Below are positions 27,905 to 36,232 of a stretch of DNA of 64,000 nucleotides, in pieces (within the stretch, counting starts at the first letter, position 1; each line of letters opens with the position of its first letter). A program made the translations under genes and the position numbers. Source of the DNA: Pseudobacillus wudalianchiensis (GTDB lineage: Bacteria; Bacillota; Bacilli; Bacillales; Domibacillaceae); the NCBI RefSeq assembly GCF_001685015.1, contig NZ_MAYT01000029.1, positions 1-64,000 of the forward strand. Direction: 5' to 3'. The notes beneath the pieces were generated by a model, which did no database searches, was not told where the DNA came from, and saw nothing but the letters and a program-made list of their open reading frames with translations.

Positions 27905-28312
27905 TTATATGAGAGCGGCTTTCTTCTTCCACTCATTTAGAACAGCCGGAATAATGAGATACAAAGCATAAGCAAATGACATCCAAACAGTAAAAGCAAT
28001 GATTTTTGAGTCACTAAGATGGGGGAAAACATAGTGATGATTGGCTAAAGAGAACGCATCGAATGTCAGGCCCACAATGGTCCCAATTAACCCAAAGGTT
28101 AGAGCTGCATTTTTTGATTGATCGAACAGTGAATACAAAAAGGTTATCATCCATAGTAATAGCGCTGTTCCGCTTATTAATAGCGATAGGCTTATGAAGA
28201 AGGAGGCAGAGCCTGGGCTGAAAAGAACCCGCTCTCCGAAAAAGACAAAAAACAACGTAGCAAAGAGCCAAACCAACGCACCTAGGCATGAAATCAATAC
28301 GTATCTTTTCAT
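27905..28312 (-). CDS. Four-TM membrane protein (DUF5367-like)
   Basis: This 135-residue protein has four hydrophobic segments (about 5-25, 36-58, 70-88, 108-126) and a lysine-rich C-terminus. It looks like the DUF5367 family; the function is unknown. Its start overlaps the end of the TetR gene by 4 bases, so the pair is one transcription unit. It may be the gene controlled by that regulator, for example a drug- or stress-related membrane protein, but that is inference. Confidence 0.65.
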   Translation of the reverse strand: MKRYVLISCLGALVWLFATLFFVFFGERVLFSPGSASFFISLSLLISGTALLLWMITFLYSLFDQSKNAALTFGLIGTIVGLTFDAFSLANHHYVFPHLSDSKIIAFTVWMSFAYALYLIIPAVLNEWKKKAALI

Positions 28313-28896
28313 ACGCTATCCTTCTCCATTGTCAGGTTACTTAACGAAGTCAGCACTTGTTCAAGTGCTTCATACACTTGCTCAACAGGAAAGTCCTTAT
28401 TCATAAGCGCCTGTACCGCTAACCCATCTACTATGGCATTCAATAATATAGCCCAAGTTTCCAAAGAAATTCCCTTTATAGGTGATTGAGTCCATACTTT
28501 TGCTAGACTTTGAAATAAAGCTTTGTTTTCCCTTTCCAATAGATCTCCAAGCTGCTCTCTCATTTTTTCATTTGTCATGCTTGCAGCCATCAAGATAAAA
28601 AATAGTTTATGATAAAATGAGTCGTGGCTACAACGGCTTTTGGCAGATGCTAGCGCCTGTTTTATCATATTTCCATCGCTTTCTGACAACTCATCCCAAG
28701 AACGATCACAAACATCCTTTACAGTATCTATTAATAACTGCTCCTTCGTTCTAAAATGATAGTATACCGTTCCTTGTGTAACGCCTGCTCTCTCTGCAAC
28801 TGCCCTCAAGGTAAACTTTTCAATCCCTCGATCCACCAAACACTCTTTCGCAAAGTTGAGTAAATCTGACTTTTCAATGACATTTGGCTTTGCCAT
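28309..28896 (-). CDS. TetR-family transcriptional regulator
   Basis: The 195-residue protein has the TetR helix-turn-helix at about 22-50 (TLRAVAERAGVTQGTVYYHFRTKEQLL) and a variable ligand-binding C-terminal region. It is the first gene of a two-gene unit with a membrane protein. A perfect palindrome GTTAGTC-GTTT-GACTAAC lies 17 bp upstream of the start and is the likely autoregulatory operator. Confidence 0.88.
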   Translation of the reverse strand: MAKPNVIEKSDLLNFAKECLVDRGIEKFTLRAVAERAGVTQGTVYYHFRTKEQLLIDTVKDVCDRSWDELSESDGNMIKQALASAKSRCSHDSFYHKLFFILMAASMTNEKMREQLGDLLERENKALFQSLAKVWTQSPIKGISLETWAILLNAIVDGLAVQALMNKDFPVEQVYEALEQVLTSLSNLTMEKDSV

Positions 28897-28913
28897 TTTC
28901 CCACCTCACTCAA

Positions 28914-28931
28914 GTTAGTCGTTTGACTAAC
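28914..28931. promoter_or_regulatory. TetR operator palindrome
   Basis: GTTAGTC (28914-28920) and GACTAAC (28925-28931) are perfect 7-bp inverted arms with a 4-bp spacer. They lie between the TetR gene and the divergent sensor kinase gene. Confidence 0.65.
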
Positions 28932-29086
28932 AATATTTATGAAAAGGTTATCATTTATTATGATTTACCGCAAGACTTTCTCACATCCGCTAAAACAAAT
29001 TTCTTTTATCGTGCCGTTCCATTATAATAAAAGTGTTTTTTACATGAAGTCACTTCATGCCTCTATGTCTAGAACAGGAGAAGGAG

Positions 29087-30370
29087 ATGCTCGCTATACT
29101 ACACGAATTTATTCAGAGAAAGCTTACGAGTACAAACGGTTTACCCTTGATCCTAACCGCCACACTAACAGCGATTGCTAGTGAAGTTAAAGTGGTGCCC
29201 TTTTATGGAGAGGATTTTCGCTTCGGATTAGGCAGTATTGTTTTTTTTCTATTTATTCTTATTTTTCCTCCCGCTTCTTTTTGGAGAACGGGAATCACTA
29301 CCGGAATAACGGTCGTTTGCTTCCGTCTGTTTGGAGATCTGGTCATGACCGATCTTTCTCCTTGGACAAGCTTACTAAAGCATCTGCCGGCCTTTTTATT
29401 TTATTTATTATTTTCTCTAGGATTTGGCCTGGTCAAAATTGAAAGATATAAATCCTCGCCCCTTTTACTCGGCGTTTTAGCTGCCGGCTTAGAATTCACA
29501 GCGAATTCTTTGGAACATTTTTGGCGCTATTACCTGCCGGAGCATGCTGATTTAGGGTTTAAAGACTGGGCATTGCTAGTCGGGATTGCTCTATTTCGCA
29601 GCTATTTCGTTGTAGGGCTGTATAGCTCCATTACCGTGTCCGAACAGAGAAGACAAATGCAGGAAATGCTCGGAGTCGGATCAGAATTGTATGTTGAAAC
29701 TCTTTATTTGCAAAAATCAATGAATAACATTGAGCAAATTACGGCATCAAGCCATGAATTATACCGAAAACTAAAAAAAGAAAACCTTCAGGAACTCAGT
29801 GTACAAGCCTTGCACATTTCTCAGGAGATTCATGAAGTAAAAAAAGATGCCCAACGAATTCTTTCCGGTCTATCTAAAATCTATGTCCACCAACGGAGTG
29901 ACGGGATTTTCCTTTCTGATGTACTCGGCTTCGTGATGACAGCTAACCAAAACTACAGTGAATTATTAAAGAAAAAAGTTATTTTTGATGTATCGGTAAC
30001 TGTTGATTTTGAAACAGGTGAACAAATTCCTCTTCTAGCCCTTTTAAATAACCTCGTAGCGAATGCCGTTGAAGCAATCGAGAAAGAGGGACAGATTCAT
30101 TTGCGCGCATTCGAGGATTCGGAATACACCTGCTTTGTTGTTCAAGATTCCGGTAAAGGAATTCTAACCGAAGATGTACCGTTCATATTTGAACTGGGCT
30201 ATACAACAAAATATAGCGATCAAGGAGTCGCTGCAACAGGAATTGGGCTTTCTCACGTCCAACAGATTGTCTATAATTTCCACGGCCAAATCCAAGTAGA
30301 ATCGTCAGCCGAAGGAACTGTTTTCACCATTCAAATTCCTACTCGAGAGATTAGAAAGAGAGTTGAATGA
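29087..30370 (+). CDS. glnK: GlnK-type sensor histidine kinase
   Basis: This ~427-residue sensor kinase has six hydrophobic segments in residues 10-190, then a coiled linker. The phosphoacceptor His is in SQEIHEVKKD (about residue 252). The ATPase has the N box NNLVANAVEAIEKEG, G1 VVQDSGKGI and G2 GIGLSHVQQI. It resembles B. subtilis GlnK (YcbA), the glutamine sensor controlling glnT with GlnL. The ATG at 29087 follows AGGAG at 6 bases. Its stop overlaps the regulator start (ATGA). Confidence 0.8.
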   Translation: MLAILHEFIQRKLTSTNGLPLILTATLTAIASEVKVVPFYGEDFRFGLGSIVFFLFILIFPPASFWRTGITTGITVVCFRLFGDLVMTDLSPWTSLLKHLPAFLFYLLFSLGFGLVKIERYKSSPLLLGVLAAGLEFTANSLEHFWRYYLPEHADLGFKDWALLVGIALFRSYFVVGLYSSITVSEQRRQMQEMLGVGSELYVETLYLQKSMNNIEQITASSHELYRKLKKENLQELSVQALHISQEIHEVKKDAQRILSGLSKIYVHQRSDGIFLSDVLGFVMTANQNYSELLKKKVIFDVSVTVDFETGEQIPLLALLNNLVANAVEAIEKEGQIHLRAFEDSEYTCFVVQDSGKGILTEDVPFIFELGYTTKYSDQGVAATGIGLSHVQQIVYNFHGQIQVESSAEGTVFTIQIPTREIRKRVE

Positions 30371-31263
30371 CATTGCGTTATTTTATCGTAGACGATGATA
30401 CAGCCAGCCGAAGAATGTTAGCAAAAATCATAGAGGAGGACCATCTTGGTTTAGTAATAGGCGAGGCAAAGAACGGCAAAGAATCGCTCCCGCTTATTCT
30501 GGCTATTCATCCCGACATTGTGTTAATTGATTTACTCATGCCCGAGCTAGACGGCATTGAAACAATGGAACAATTAAAAACACAAGGATTTAACGGACAG
30601 TTTATTATGATTTCTCAAATCGTTAACAAAGAAATGGTCGGTGAAGCCTATGAAAAAGGAGTCGAGTTCTTTATTCATAAACCGATTAACCGCTTTGAAG
30701 TGCGGAGTATTTTAAAGAAAACAGCCGAGCAGTTCCAATTAAAGCATTCGTTAATCGCCATTCGAGAATCTTTAGCTCATATTGAATCCTCTACACCGCT
30801 AAAAAAACAGCGCAGCATAAAAGAAATTGTATTATCTCTTTTAAATGATATGGGAATTGCTGGAGAATCAGGCAGTAAAGATATTGTAGCGATGATGGAA
30901 TTTTTAATTCATCAAAATAACACCTCCACTATGCTTCCTCCTTTGAAGGAACTGTATGAGGCAGCTGCCAATGCCAATACATCCGGCCCTGTTAATATCA
31001 AAAAAGAAAGCAAGTCTATTGAACAGCGTATCCGCAGAGCGATTATAGCGGCGCTTAACAATTTAGCTTCATTAGGGACGATCGATTATACAAATCCTAA
31101 ATTCGAATATTACGCTCCCCGCTTCTTTGAGTTTCAGGAAGTAAGGCTGCGGATGAGGGAATTAGAAGCAGATGTCGACGAGCCCATGAAAGTGAAAATT
31201 AATATTAAAAAGTTTTTGCAAGCCTTATATCTTGAAACGACAGAAAAATTTTTTCATGGTTAA
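30367..31263 (+). CDS. glnL: GlnL-type response regulator
   Basis: This 298-residue protein has an N-terminal receiver (Asp53 in VLIDLLMPELDG, Lys in FIHKPINRFEV). A C-terminal YcbB-type DNA-binding domain follows (residues ~150-298: ALNNLASLGTIDYTNPKFEYYAPRFFEF), as in B. subtilis GlnL. It is translationally coupled to the kinase. The downstream symporter gene is the probable target. Confidence 0.83.
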   Translation: MTLRYFIVDDDTASRRMLAKIIEEDHLGLVIGEAKNGKESLPLILAIHPDIVLIDLLMPELDGIETMEQLKTQGFNGQFIMISQIVNKEMVGEAYEKGVEFFIHKPINRFEVRSILKKTAEQFQLKHSLIAIRESLAHIESSTPLKKQRSIKEIVLSLLNDMGIAGESGSKDIVAMMEFLIHQNNTSTMLPPLKELYEAAANANTSGPVNIKKESKSIEQRIRRAIIAALNNLASLGTIDYTNPKFEYYAPRFFEFQEVRLRMRELEADVDEPMKVKINIKKFLQALYLETTEKFFHG

Positions 31264-31344
31264 AAAGGCTTTTAAAAGGCTAGACCCTATCTATACTTAT
31301 GCGATTAGCCTGATTAAAAACGTGAAATCCTTAATTGTTTTTTT

Positions 31345-31384
31345 AAGACTCTGCAGTGAAAAAATGGCAGAGTCTTATTTTTTT
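31345..31384 (+). terminator. Terminator of glnKL
   Basis: AAGACTCTGC (31345-31354) pairs with GCAGAGTCTT (31367-31376), followed by ATTTTTTTC on the plus strand. It separates the regulators from the symporter gene, which therefore has its own promoter. Confidence 0.8.
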
Positions 31385-31405
31385 CAAAAAAGAAAATGTC
31401 GGATT

Positions 31406-31435
31406 TTGTAGGATTCGATAATTACTCCATATAAT
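31406..31435 (+). promoter_or_regulatory. Candidate promoter of gltT-like gene
   Basis: A perfect -10 TATAAT (31430-31435) lies 18 bp after TTGTAG (31406-31411), a fair -35. The predicted start of transcription is about 31442, some 60 bases before the ATG. Confidence 0.45.
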
Positions 31436-31460
31436 TGACTTATGTGTTCCTAACCAAACA

Positions 31461-31474
31461 AGAAAGCGTTTGCA
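31461..31474 (+). promoter_or_regulatory. Candidate cre (CcpA) site
   Basis: AGAAAGCGTTTGCA matches the cre pattern TGWAANCGNTNWCA at all but two positions. It sits downstream of the putative promoter, where CcpA could block elongation. Weak evidence. Confidence 0.35.
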
Positions 31475-31502
31475 CTATATAAAAATAAGAAGAGGTGACT
31501 AG

Positions 31503-32774
31503 ATGAAAAAGCGTAAATTTGGTTTAGCTTATCAGATTCTTGTCGGATTAGTTTTAGGGATTACCGTCGGGGCGATTTTTTATGGAAATCCTGCTGTCGA
31601 AACTTTTTTAAAGCCAATTGGTGATATCTTTATTCGCTTAATTAAAATGATCGTCGTGCCAATTGTTATTTCCACCATCATTCTCGGTGTTGCCGGAACA
31701 GGAGACATGAAAAAGCTCGGAAAACTTGGTGGAAAAACTATTCTCTATTTTGAGATTGTAACAACGATTGCTATTATAGTAGGCTTACTTGCGGCAAATA
31801 TCGTGAAACCGGGCGAAGGCATAGACATGGAGAACCTGGCTAAGGGAAATATTGACCAATATGTACAGACAACAGAGGAAGTAGCAAGCCATAGCTTCGC
31901 TGATACGTTTGTCAATATCGTTCCAAGTAATATTATCGACGCTTTAGCTAAAGGCGATATGCTCGCTATTATCTTCTTCGCCGTTTTATTCGGTTTAGGG
32001 GTTGCAGCGATCGGCGAAAAAGGAAAGCCAGTACTTGCCTTCTTCCAAGGAACAGCTGATGCGATGTTCTACGTAACGAATCAAATTATGAAGTTTGCTC
32101 CATTTGGCGTATTCGCGTTAATTGGGGTAACCGTATCAAAATTTGGGGTAGAGTCACTTATTCCACTTGGAAAATTGCTCATTTGTGTATATGCTACGAT
32201 GCTTTTCTTTATCGTCGTTGTTTTAGGAGCTATTGCCAAGATGGCTGGCACAAGCGTCTTCCATGTTATTAAAATCTTAAAAGATGAACTTCTCTTAGCC
32301 TACTCTACTGCTAGCTCGGAGACTGTTCTGCCAAAAATAATGGAGAAAATGGAGAAGTTCGGCTGTCCAAAAGACGTAGTGTCCTTCGTTATTCCAACTG
32401 GTTATTCCTTTAACCTCGACGGCTCTACTCTCTATCAAGCATTAGCCGCTATCTTTATTGCTCAAATGTACGGAATTGATTTAAGCATTATGCAGCAAAT
32501 CACTTTAATGTTAGTCTTAATGGTTACATCTAAAGGGATTGCTGGTGTACCAGGCGTTTCCTTCGTTGTCCTGCTTGCTACTTTAGGATCTGTCGGTATT
32601 CCGCTTGAAGGTCTTGCGTTTATTGCAGGTATTGACCGTATCCTTGATATGGCACGTACAGTGGTTAACGTAATTGGTAACTCTTTAGCAGTAGTGGTTA
32701 TGTCTAAATGGGAAGGCCGTTTTGACTCTGCTAAAGGGGAGAAATATCTTCAATCTGTAAAAGAAGCATCTTAA
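31503..32774 (+). CDS. gltT: Glutamate/dicarboxylate:cation symporter (GltT/GltP/DctA family)
   Basis: This 423-residue DAACS symporter has eight helices and two re-entrant loops. The family motifs are present: the serine-rich AYSTASSETVLP hairpin, VIPTGYSFNLDGSTLYQALAAIFIAQ, and DRILDMARTVVNVIGNSLAVVVM with its conserved Asp/Arg substrate-binding residues. Glutamate or aspartate is the likely substrate, given the size and the glnKL-type regulators upstream; C4-dicarboxylates remain possible. AGAGGTGACT precedes the ATG. Confidence 0.85.
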   Translation: MKKRKFGLAYQILVGLVLGITVGAIFYGNPAVETFLKPIGDIFIRLIKMIVVPIVISTIILGVAGTGDMKKLGKLGGKTILYFEIVTTIAIIVGLLAANIVKPGEGIDMENLAKGNIDQYVQTTEEVASHSFADTFVNIVPSNIIDALAKGDMLAIIFFAVLFGLGVAAIGEKGKPVLAFFQGTADAMFYVTNQIMKFAPFGVFALIGVTVSKFGVESLIPLGKLLICVYATMLFFIVVVLGAIAKMAGTSVFHVIKILKDELLLAYSTASSETVLPKIMEKMEKFGCPKDVVSFVIPTGYSFNLDGSTLYQALAAIFIAQMYGIDLSIMQQITLMLVLMVTSKGIAGVPGVSFVVLLATLGSVGIPLEGLAFIAGIDRILDMARTVVNVIGNSLAVVVMSKWEGRFDSAKGEKYLQSVKEAS

Positions 32775-32803
32775 TAAACAATTAAATATCCTTACCCACT
32801 TCT

Positions 32804-32854
32804 AGCATTCAGCTTCAAAAACCTAAAAAGGTTAATGAAGCTGGATGCTTTTTT
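32804..32854 (+). terminator. Terminator of gltT-like gene
   Basis: AGCATTCAGCTTCA and TGAAGCTGGATGCT pair with one G-U, with an inner ACC/GGT stem, followed by TTTTTT. Confidence 0.8.
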
Positions 32855-32893
32855 CTTCTCTGCTTTTATTATTTGAGCTTGTCTTATAATGCT

Positions 32894-33538
32894 TCATTCT
32901 TTTACTGCAAAGTCATCACATTTGTTCAATTTATTCCAAGCATTGACCGACATGATCGTTACGATTATGAAGATCATCACAACTGCCGTAATGCCAAGCA
33001 AGGACCCGTTAAGACTCGGTCCGATAAAACCGTATAAAAGTGTCATCGGGATATTGGCAACAATAATCGTTAACATATACGTCGTATATTTTAACCCTAG
33101 CGAAGCGGATAAAAAACAAATAGCATCCGTTGAAGCGATCGGACAAACAATTCCCAATGCTAGAAACTTATAATTATAAGTTTTCAACAGCGCTCTTAAT
33201 TTCGGACTCTTGTTCTTCAAAAATTTGTTTAGCTTCATCCCGATGAATGTTTTAGAAAAGATATAAACGAGCGTTTCACTTAAAATGATGCCTGCCATCG
33301 AAAGCAAAAAACCTAAGAGTGGTTCAAAGCATATTCCGCCCAAAACCATTAAAGTGATGCCAGGGATAAAAATAAGAAGCCGCACTCCCCACAGAGCAAC
33401 AAATAATAGCATGGCATAATTTGAGTTTTCGGAGATCAATTCCTTTAACCTGTCTAGATCGGGTGACAGCAAATGGTTTTGCTTCAATACATAGATTAAT
33501 AGGATCCATATCGCAACAACAAGAACCTTCTTTTTCAA
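32894..33538 (-). CDS. TVP38/TMEM64-family (DedA-like) membrane protein
   Basis: The 214-residue protein has about five hydrophobic segments. The SNARE-associated/VTT core is visible as LLFVALWGVRLLIFIPGITLMVLGG and the conserved GIVCPIASTDAICFLSASLGLKYTTYMLTIIVANIPMTLLYGFIG. VTT proteins are linked to lipid scrambling or membrane homeostasis. Translation starts at TTG 33538 behind GGGAG. Upstream lies the same tandem 10-mer operator found before the methyltransferase-VanRS-like operon, so it is probably in that regulon. Confidence 0.8.
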   Translation of the reverse strand: MKKKVLVVAIWILLIYVLKQNHLLSPDLDRLKELISENSNYAMLLFVALWGVRLLIFIPGITLMVLGGICFEPLLGFLLSMAGIILSETLVYIFSKTFIGMKLNKFLKNKSPKLRALLKTYNYKFLALGIVCPIASTDAICFLSASLGLKYTTYMLTIIVANIPMTLLYGFIGPSLNGSLLGITAVVMIFIIVTIMSVNAWNKLNKCDDFAVKE

Positions 33539-33571
33539 TTTCTTTACTCTCCCTTCGCTATCGATGCCTAC

Positions 33572-33628
33572 ATCATAAGCAATGAGAATTAAGAAAAAGC
33601 CCGCAATATTCTTAAGAATTCTTAAAGA
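33572..33628 (-). promoter_or_regulatory. Tandem 10-mer operator and promoter of TVP38 gene
   Basis: TTCTTAAGAA (33609-33618) is followed directly by TTCTTAAAGA (33619-33628). On the minus strand a -10 TATGAT (33577-33572) follows, with no good -35, suggesting activator dependence. The distance from operator to -10 is identical to that at 36069-36125. Confidence 0.65.
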
Positions 33629-33667
33629 TTAATAAAAAATTCTACGAACTAGGGAAACTTTCCTCCT

Positions 33668-34750
33668 TTATGTTTGCAATGGGTGTTCGACAATAAACGT
33701 TATCCAGCCTTCTTCATATTCTGCAGCAACCATCCCGTGATGCAGTTCAACAATTCTTTTTGAAATAGCAAGGCCAAGCCCCGTCCCCTGCTTGTCCGTT
33801 CTTGCCTTTTCCCCTGTAAAGAACCGTTCAAATAGCTTGCTCACGTCATCCGCTGGAGGGTGCTCCACTTTGTTGGAAACTTTTATAACCGCCTTTGCTC
33901 CATCTGCTTCACAGCTTATCCGTAATTCCGATGGTTTCGCGCTATAGTTAATAGCATTCATTAACAGGTTTTCATACACACGAACCATTTTTTCAATATC
34001 AAATAGGATCGGTATTTTCGCTTCAGTTATCGTTTTATGAATCTGAAGCTGTTCTTTTTCTGCTATAGGAATATATTCTCCAATCAGTTGCTCTAGTAAA
34101 CCTGTCAGGTCCACTTCAACAAGGTTTAACGTAACATCTGGGCTTGATAGCTTGGTATATTCAAAAAGTTCATTGATGAGGTATTCCAGTCTTTTCGATT
34201 TGGAATAAGTGGTGCCGAGGTAGCCTTTCAATTGCTGCTCACTTGTATACTGTCCCTTTCTGAGCAAGTCTAAATAACCGATAATGGAAGTCAATGGTGT
34301 ACGCAAGTCATGGGAAACATTTGTAATCAGTTCATTTTTGGCGCTCTCCAAACGTCTCTCATGCTCAAATTTGCCTGCCAGCTCCTTTGACATATCATTA
34401 ATATTAATCGCGAGTTGAGCCAGCTCATCTTTTCCGCGGGCTTCAATCATTAAACCGAGTTTTCCATTTGCGATCTGCTGGACACTTTCCGTAATTAGCT
34501 TTAAGTATTTTATTTTTTTGTGTACGAGCAATAAAAAACAGATTACAAATGAAGTAATCGCTATAGAATAGATAAAAAACATAATGAAATTATATTTTGC
34601 CACACTAAATTCAGTGAGAAATTTCATATAAAAATGCAAAATGAACTGCTGCGACAAAAAGACCAAAACGCTGACAGAAACAAAAAAGCTAATGGCCACT
34701 GCAACAAGAAGTTTAACGATCAGGTTATTTCTCATCTTTATAACCTTCAT
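33668..34750 (-). CDS. VanS-like sensor histidine kinase
   Basis: This ~360-residue membrane kinase has two membrane helices (about 8-30 and 47-72) flanking a very short external loop, then HAMP (about 75-125). HisKA carries His in NVSHDLRTPLTSIIGYLDLL, and HATPase carries YENLLMNAINYS and GTGLGLAISKRI. The small sensor loop suggests detection within or at the membrane. The ATG at 34750 overlaps the regulator stop (ATGA), which supports this start over one 21 bases upstream. Confidence 0.87.
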   Translation of the reverse strand: MKVIKMRNNLIVKLLVAVAISFFVSVSVLVFLSQQFILHFYMKFLTEFSVAKYNFIMFFIYSIAITSFVICFLLLVHKKIKYLKLITESVQQIANGKLGLMIEARGKDELAQLAININDMSKELAGKFEHERRLESAKNELITNVSHDLRTPLTSIIGYLDLLRKGQYTSEQQLKGYLGTTYSKSKRLEYLINELFEYTKLSSPDVTLNLVEVDLTGLLEQLIGEYIPIAEKEQLQIHKTITEAKIPILFDIEKMVRVYENLLMNAINYSAKPSELRISCEADGAKAVIKVSNKVEHPPADDVSKLFERFFTGEKARTDKQGTGLGLAISKRIVELHHGMVAAEYEEGWITFIVEHPLQT

Positions 34751-35433
34751 ATTTTGTACCCTACTCCCCATACTGTCTTAATATAAATAGGTCGTTTAGG
34801 CTCTTCTTCGATCTTTTCTCTAATTTTCGTAATGTGAACCATAACCGTGTTATCCGATTTAAAGAAATCTTCCTTCCAAACCGCTTCATAAATCTTACTA
34901 ACACTCAGCACAATGCCTTTATTGCGGGCAAGAAGCTCCAGAATATCAAATTCCTTTGGTGTGAGCCGTACTTCTTTATTCCCTGCATGTACCTGCCGCG
35001 TGTCCGTGTTAATACTTAAATCCCCAATTTCAATGAGGTTTTTATTTTGGTCACTCCCTGTATTGTATTTCTTATATCTTCTAAGCTGAGATTTTACCCT
35101 TGCTATTAATTCCAGTGGGTTAAATGGCTTTGTGATATAATCGTCAGCGCCAGAGGCAAGACCCTGGATTTTATCCATATCTTCTGACCGGGCAGAAAGC
35201 ATAATAATCGGTAAATGACGCTCTTCTCTAATCTTTATACAAGCTTGAATGCCATCCATGTTTGGCATCATAATATCTAAAATGATAAGGTCACATTCAC
35301 TTTTCTCTAACAGCTTCAATGCTTCCAAAGCATCCTCTGCTTTTTGAGTTTTCAATCCCTCGTTTTCCAAATAAATAGAAATGAGATTTCTAATTTCTTG
35401 ATCATCATCTACAATTAAAATGTTCCCCATCAT
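34747..35433 (-). CDS. VanR-like OmpR-family response regulator
   Basis: The 228-residue protein has a receiver domain (Asp54 in LIILDIMMPNMDG, Lys103 in YITKPFNPLEL) and a C-terminal winged helix (RLTPKEFDILELLARNKG..TVMVHITKIREKI). OmpR-family dimers bind tandem ~10-bp direct repeats, and exactly such repeats precede this operon and the TVP38 gene. It lies between the methyltransferase (7-bp gap) and the coupled kinase. Confidence 0.9.
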   Translation of the reverse strand: MMGNILIVDDDQEIRNLISIYLENEGLKTQKAEDALEALKLLEKSECDLIILDIMMPNMDGIQACIKIREERHLPIIMLSARSEDMDKIQGLASGADDYITKPFNPLELIARVKSQLRRYKKYNTGSDQNKNLIEIGDLSINTDTRQVHAGNKEVRLTPKEFDILELLARNKGIVLSVSKIYEAVWKEDFFKSDNTVMVHITKIREKIEEEPKRPIYIKTVWGVGYKI

Positions 35434-35440
35434 GACCTTG

Positions 35441-36031
35441 TCACATCCGTTCCTGGTTTCTTATCAATAATTGTTGGTTATTGCAGTTGAATATAAAAGC
35501 AGGCGGTACATTTCTATATTCCAGTTTAACATCGATATGGCTGAAAAATTGACTGATGAATTCTTTCCTGCATAAGCTGTATTGAAAAGTGATAAACTCG
35601 CCATCAGAACTTAATAGCTTTTTTGTTTTATCTAAAATATTATGGGAAACATGTTTAGGCAAACTGGCAAAAGGCAAGCCAGAAATCACATAGTCGATTG
35701 CTGGAATTCCATATCTTTTCGTATACCAATCAATTTGTTCTGCCGTGTCATTAACAATAATGAGATTTTTCTCTGCCTTGTACTTTTCTTTTAACTGTTT
35801 ATAAAACTCTTTATTATGCTCTATCAATAAAACAAGCGTATCCGGCTTTCTATAGGTAAGGATTTTATCAGTAAATACACCCGTTCCCGGTCCGTATTCC
35901 ACTACATACTTGGCCTGTTGAAACTGAACGGCACTCATCATCTTTTCAGCAAGATAAACAGAACTCGGGAAAACCGCTCCCACTTTTCTTGGATTTAAAA
36001 TAGACTGTAATAAGAACGTACCTATTTTCAA
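35441..36031 (-). CDS. SAM-dependent methyltransferase, rRNA-adenine/phospholipid N-methyltransferase-like
   Basis: This 196-residue Rossmann-fold methyltransferase has motif I VVEYGPGTGVFT and an acidic residue in LLIEHNKEF. Motif IV SGLPFASLP replaces the NPPY/NLPY of true KsgA/Erm enzymes. That sequence pattern resembles PmtA-type phospholipid N-methyltransferases, so a phosphatidylethanolamine headgroup is a plausible substrate (inference). Translation starts at TTG 36031 behind GGAG. It is the first gene of the operon with the VanRS-like pair. Confidence 0.72.
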   Translation of the reverse strand: MKIGTFLLQSILNPRKVGAVFPSSVYLAEKMMSAVQFQQAKYVVEYGPGTGVFTDKILTYRKPDTLVLLIEHNKEFYKQLKEKYKAEKNLIIVNDTAEQIDWYTKRYGIPAIDYVISGLPFASLPKHVSHNILDKTKKLLSSDGEFITFQYSLCRKEFISQFFSHIDVKLEYRNVPPAFIFNCNNQQLLIRNQERM

Positions 36032-36068
36032 CTCTCCATCACTCCCTTAGTTTGAAAGTTATACGTTT

Positions 36069-36125
36069 AGAATAAAATTCAAATCTGAAGAAATAGTGAT
36101 GGAAATTCTTAAGAATCCTTAAGAT
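36069..36125 (-). promoter_or_regulatory. Tandem 10-mer operator and promoter of methyltransferase-VanRS-like operon
   Basis: TTCTTAAGAA (36106-36115) is followed by TCCTTAAGAT (36116-36125). On the minus strand -10 TATTCT (36074-36069) lies at the same 31-bp gap as in the TVP38 promoter. No consensus -35 is present. Confidence 0.65.
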
Positions 36126-36166
36126 GAAGAAGCTCCCTTTTCCATTAGAAATTTTTCTAAAAAAAG

Positions 36167-36191
36167 AAAAACCACCTTGTGGGCGGTTTTT
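36167..36191 (-). terminator. Terminator of XRE membrane regulator gene
   Basis: On the minus strand AAAAACCGCC pairs with GGTGGTTTTT (one G-U), followed by T-rich sequence. It lies between the XRE gene and the methyltransferase operon promoter. Confidence 0.75.
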
Positions 36192-36232
36192 GATAAGCTC
36201 ACTTTATCCTTTTCCGAGTGATTCCCTAACCA

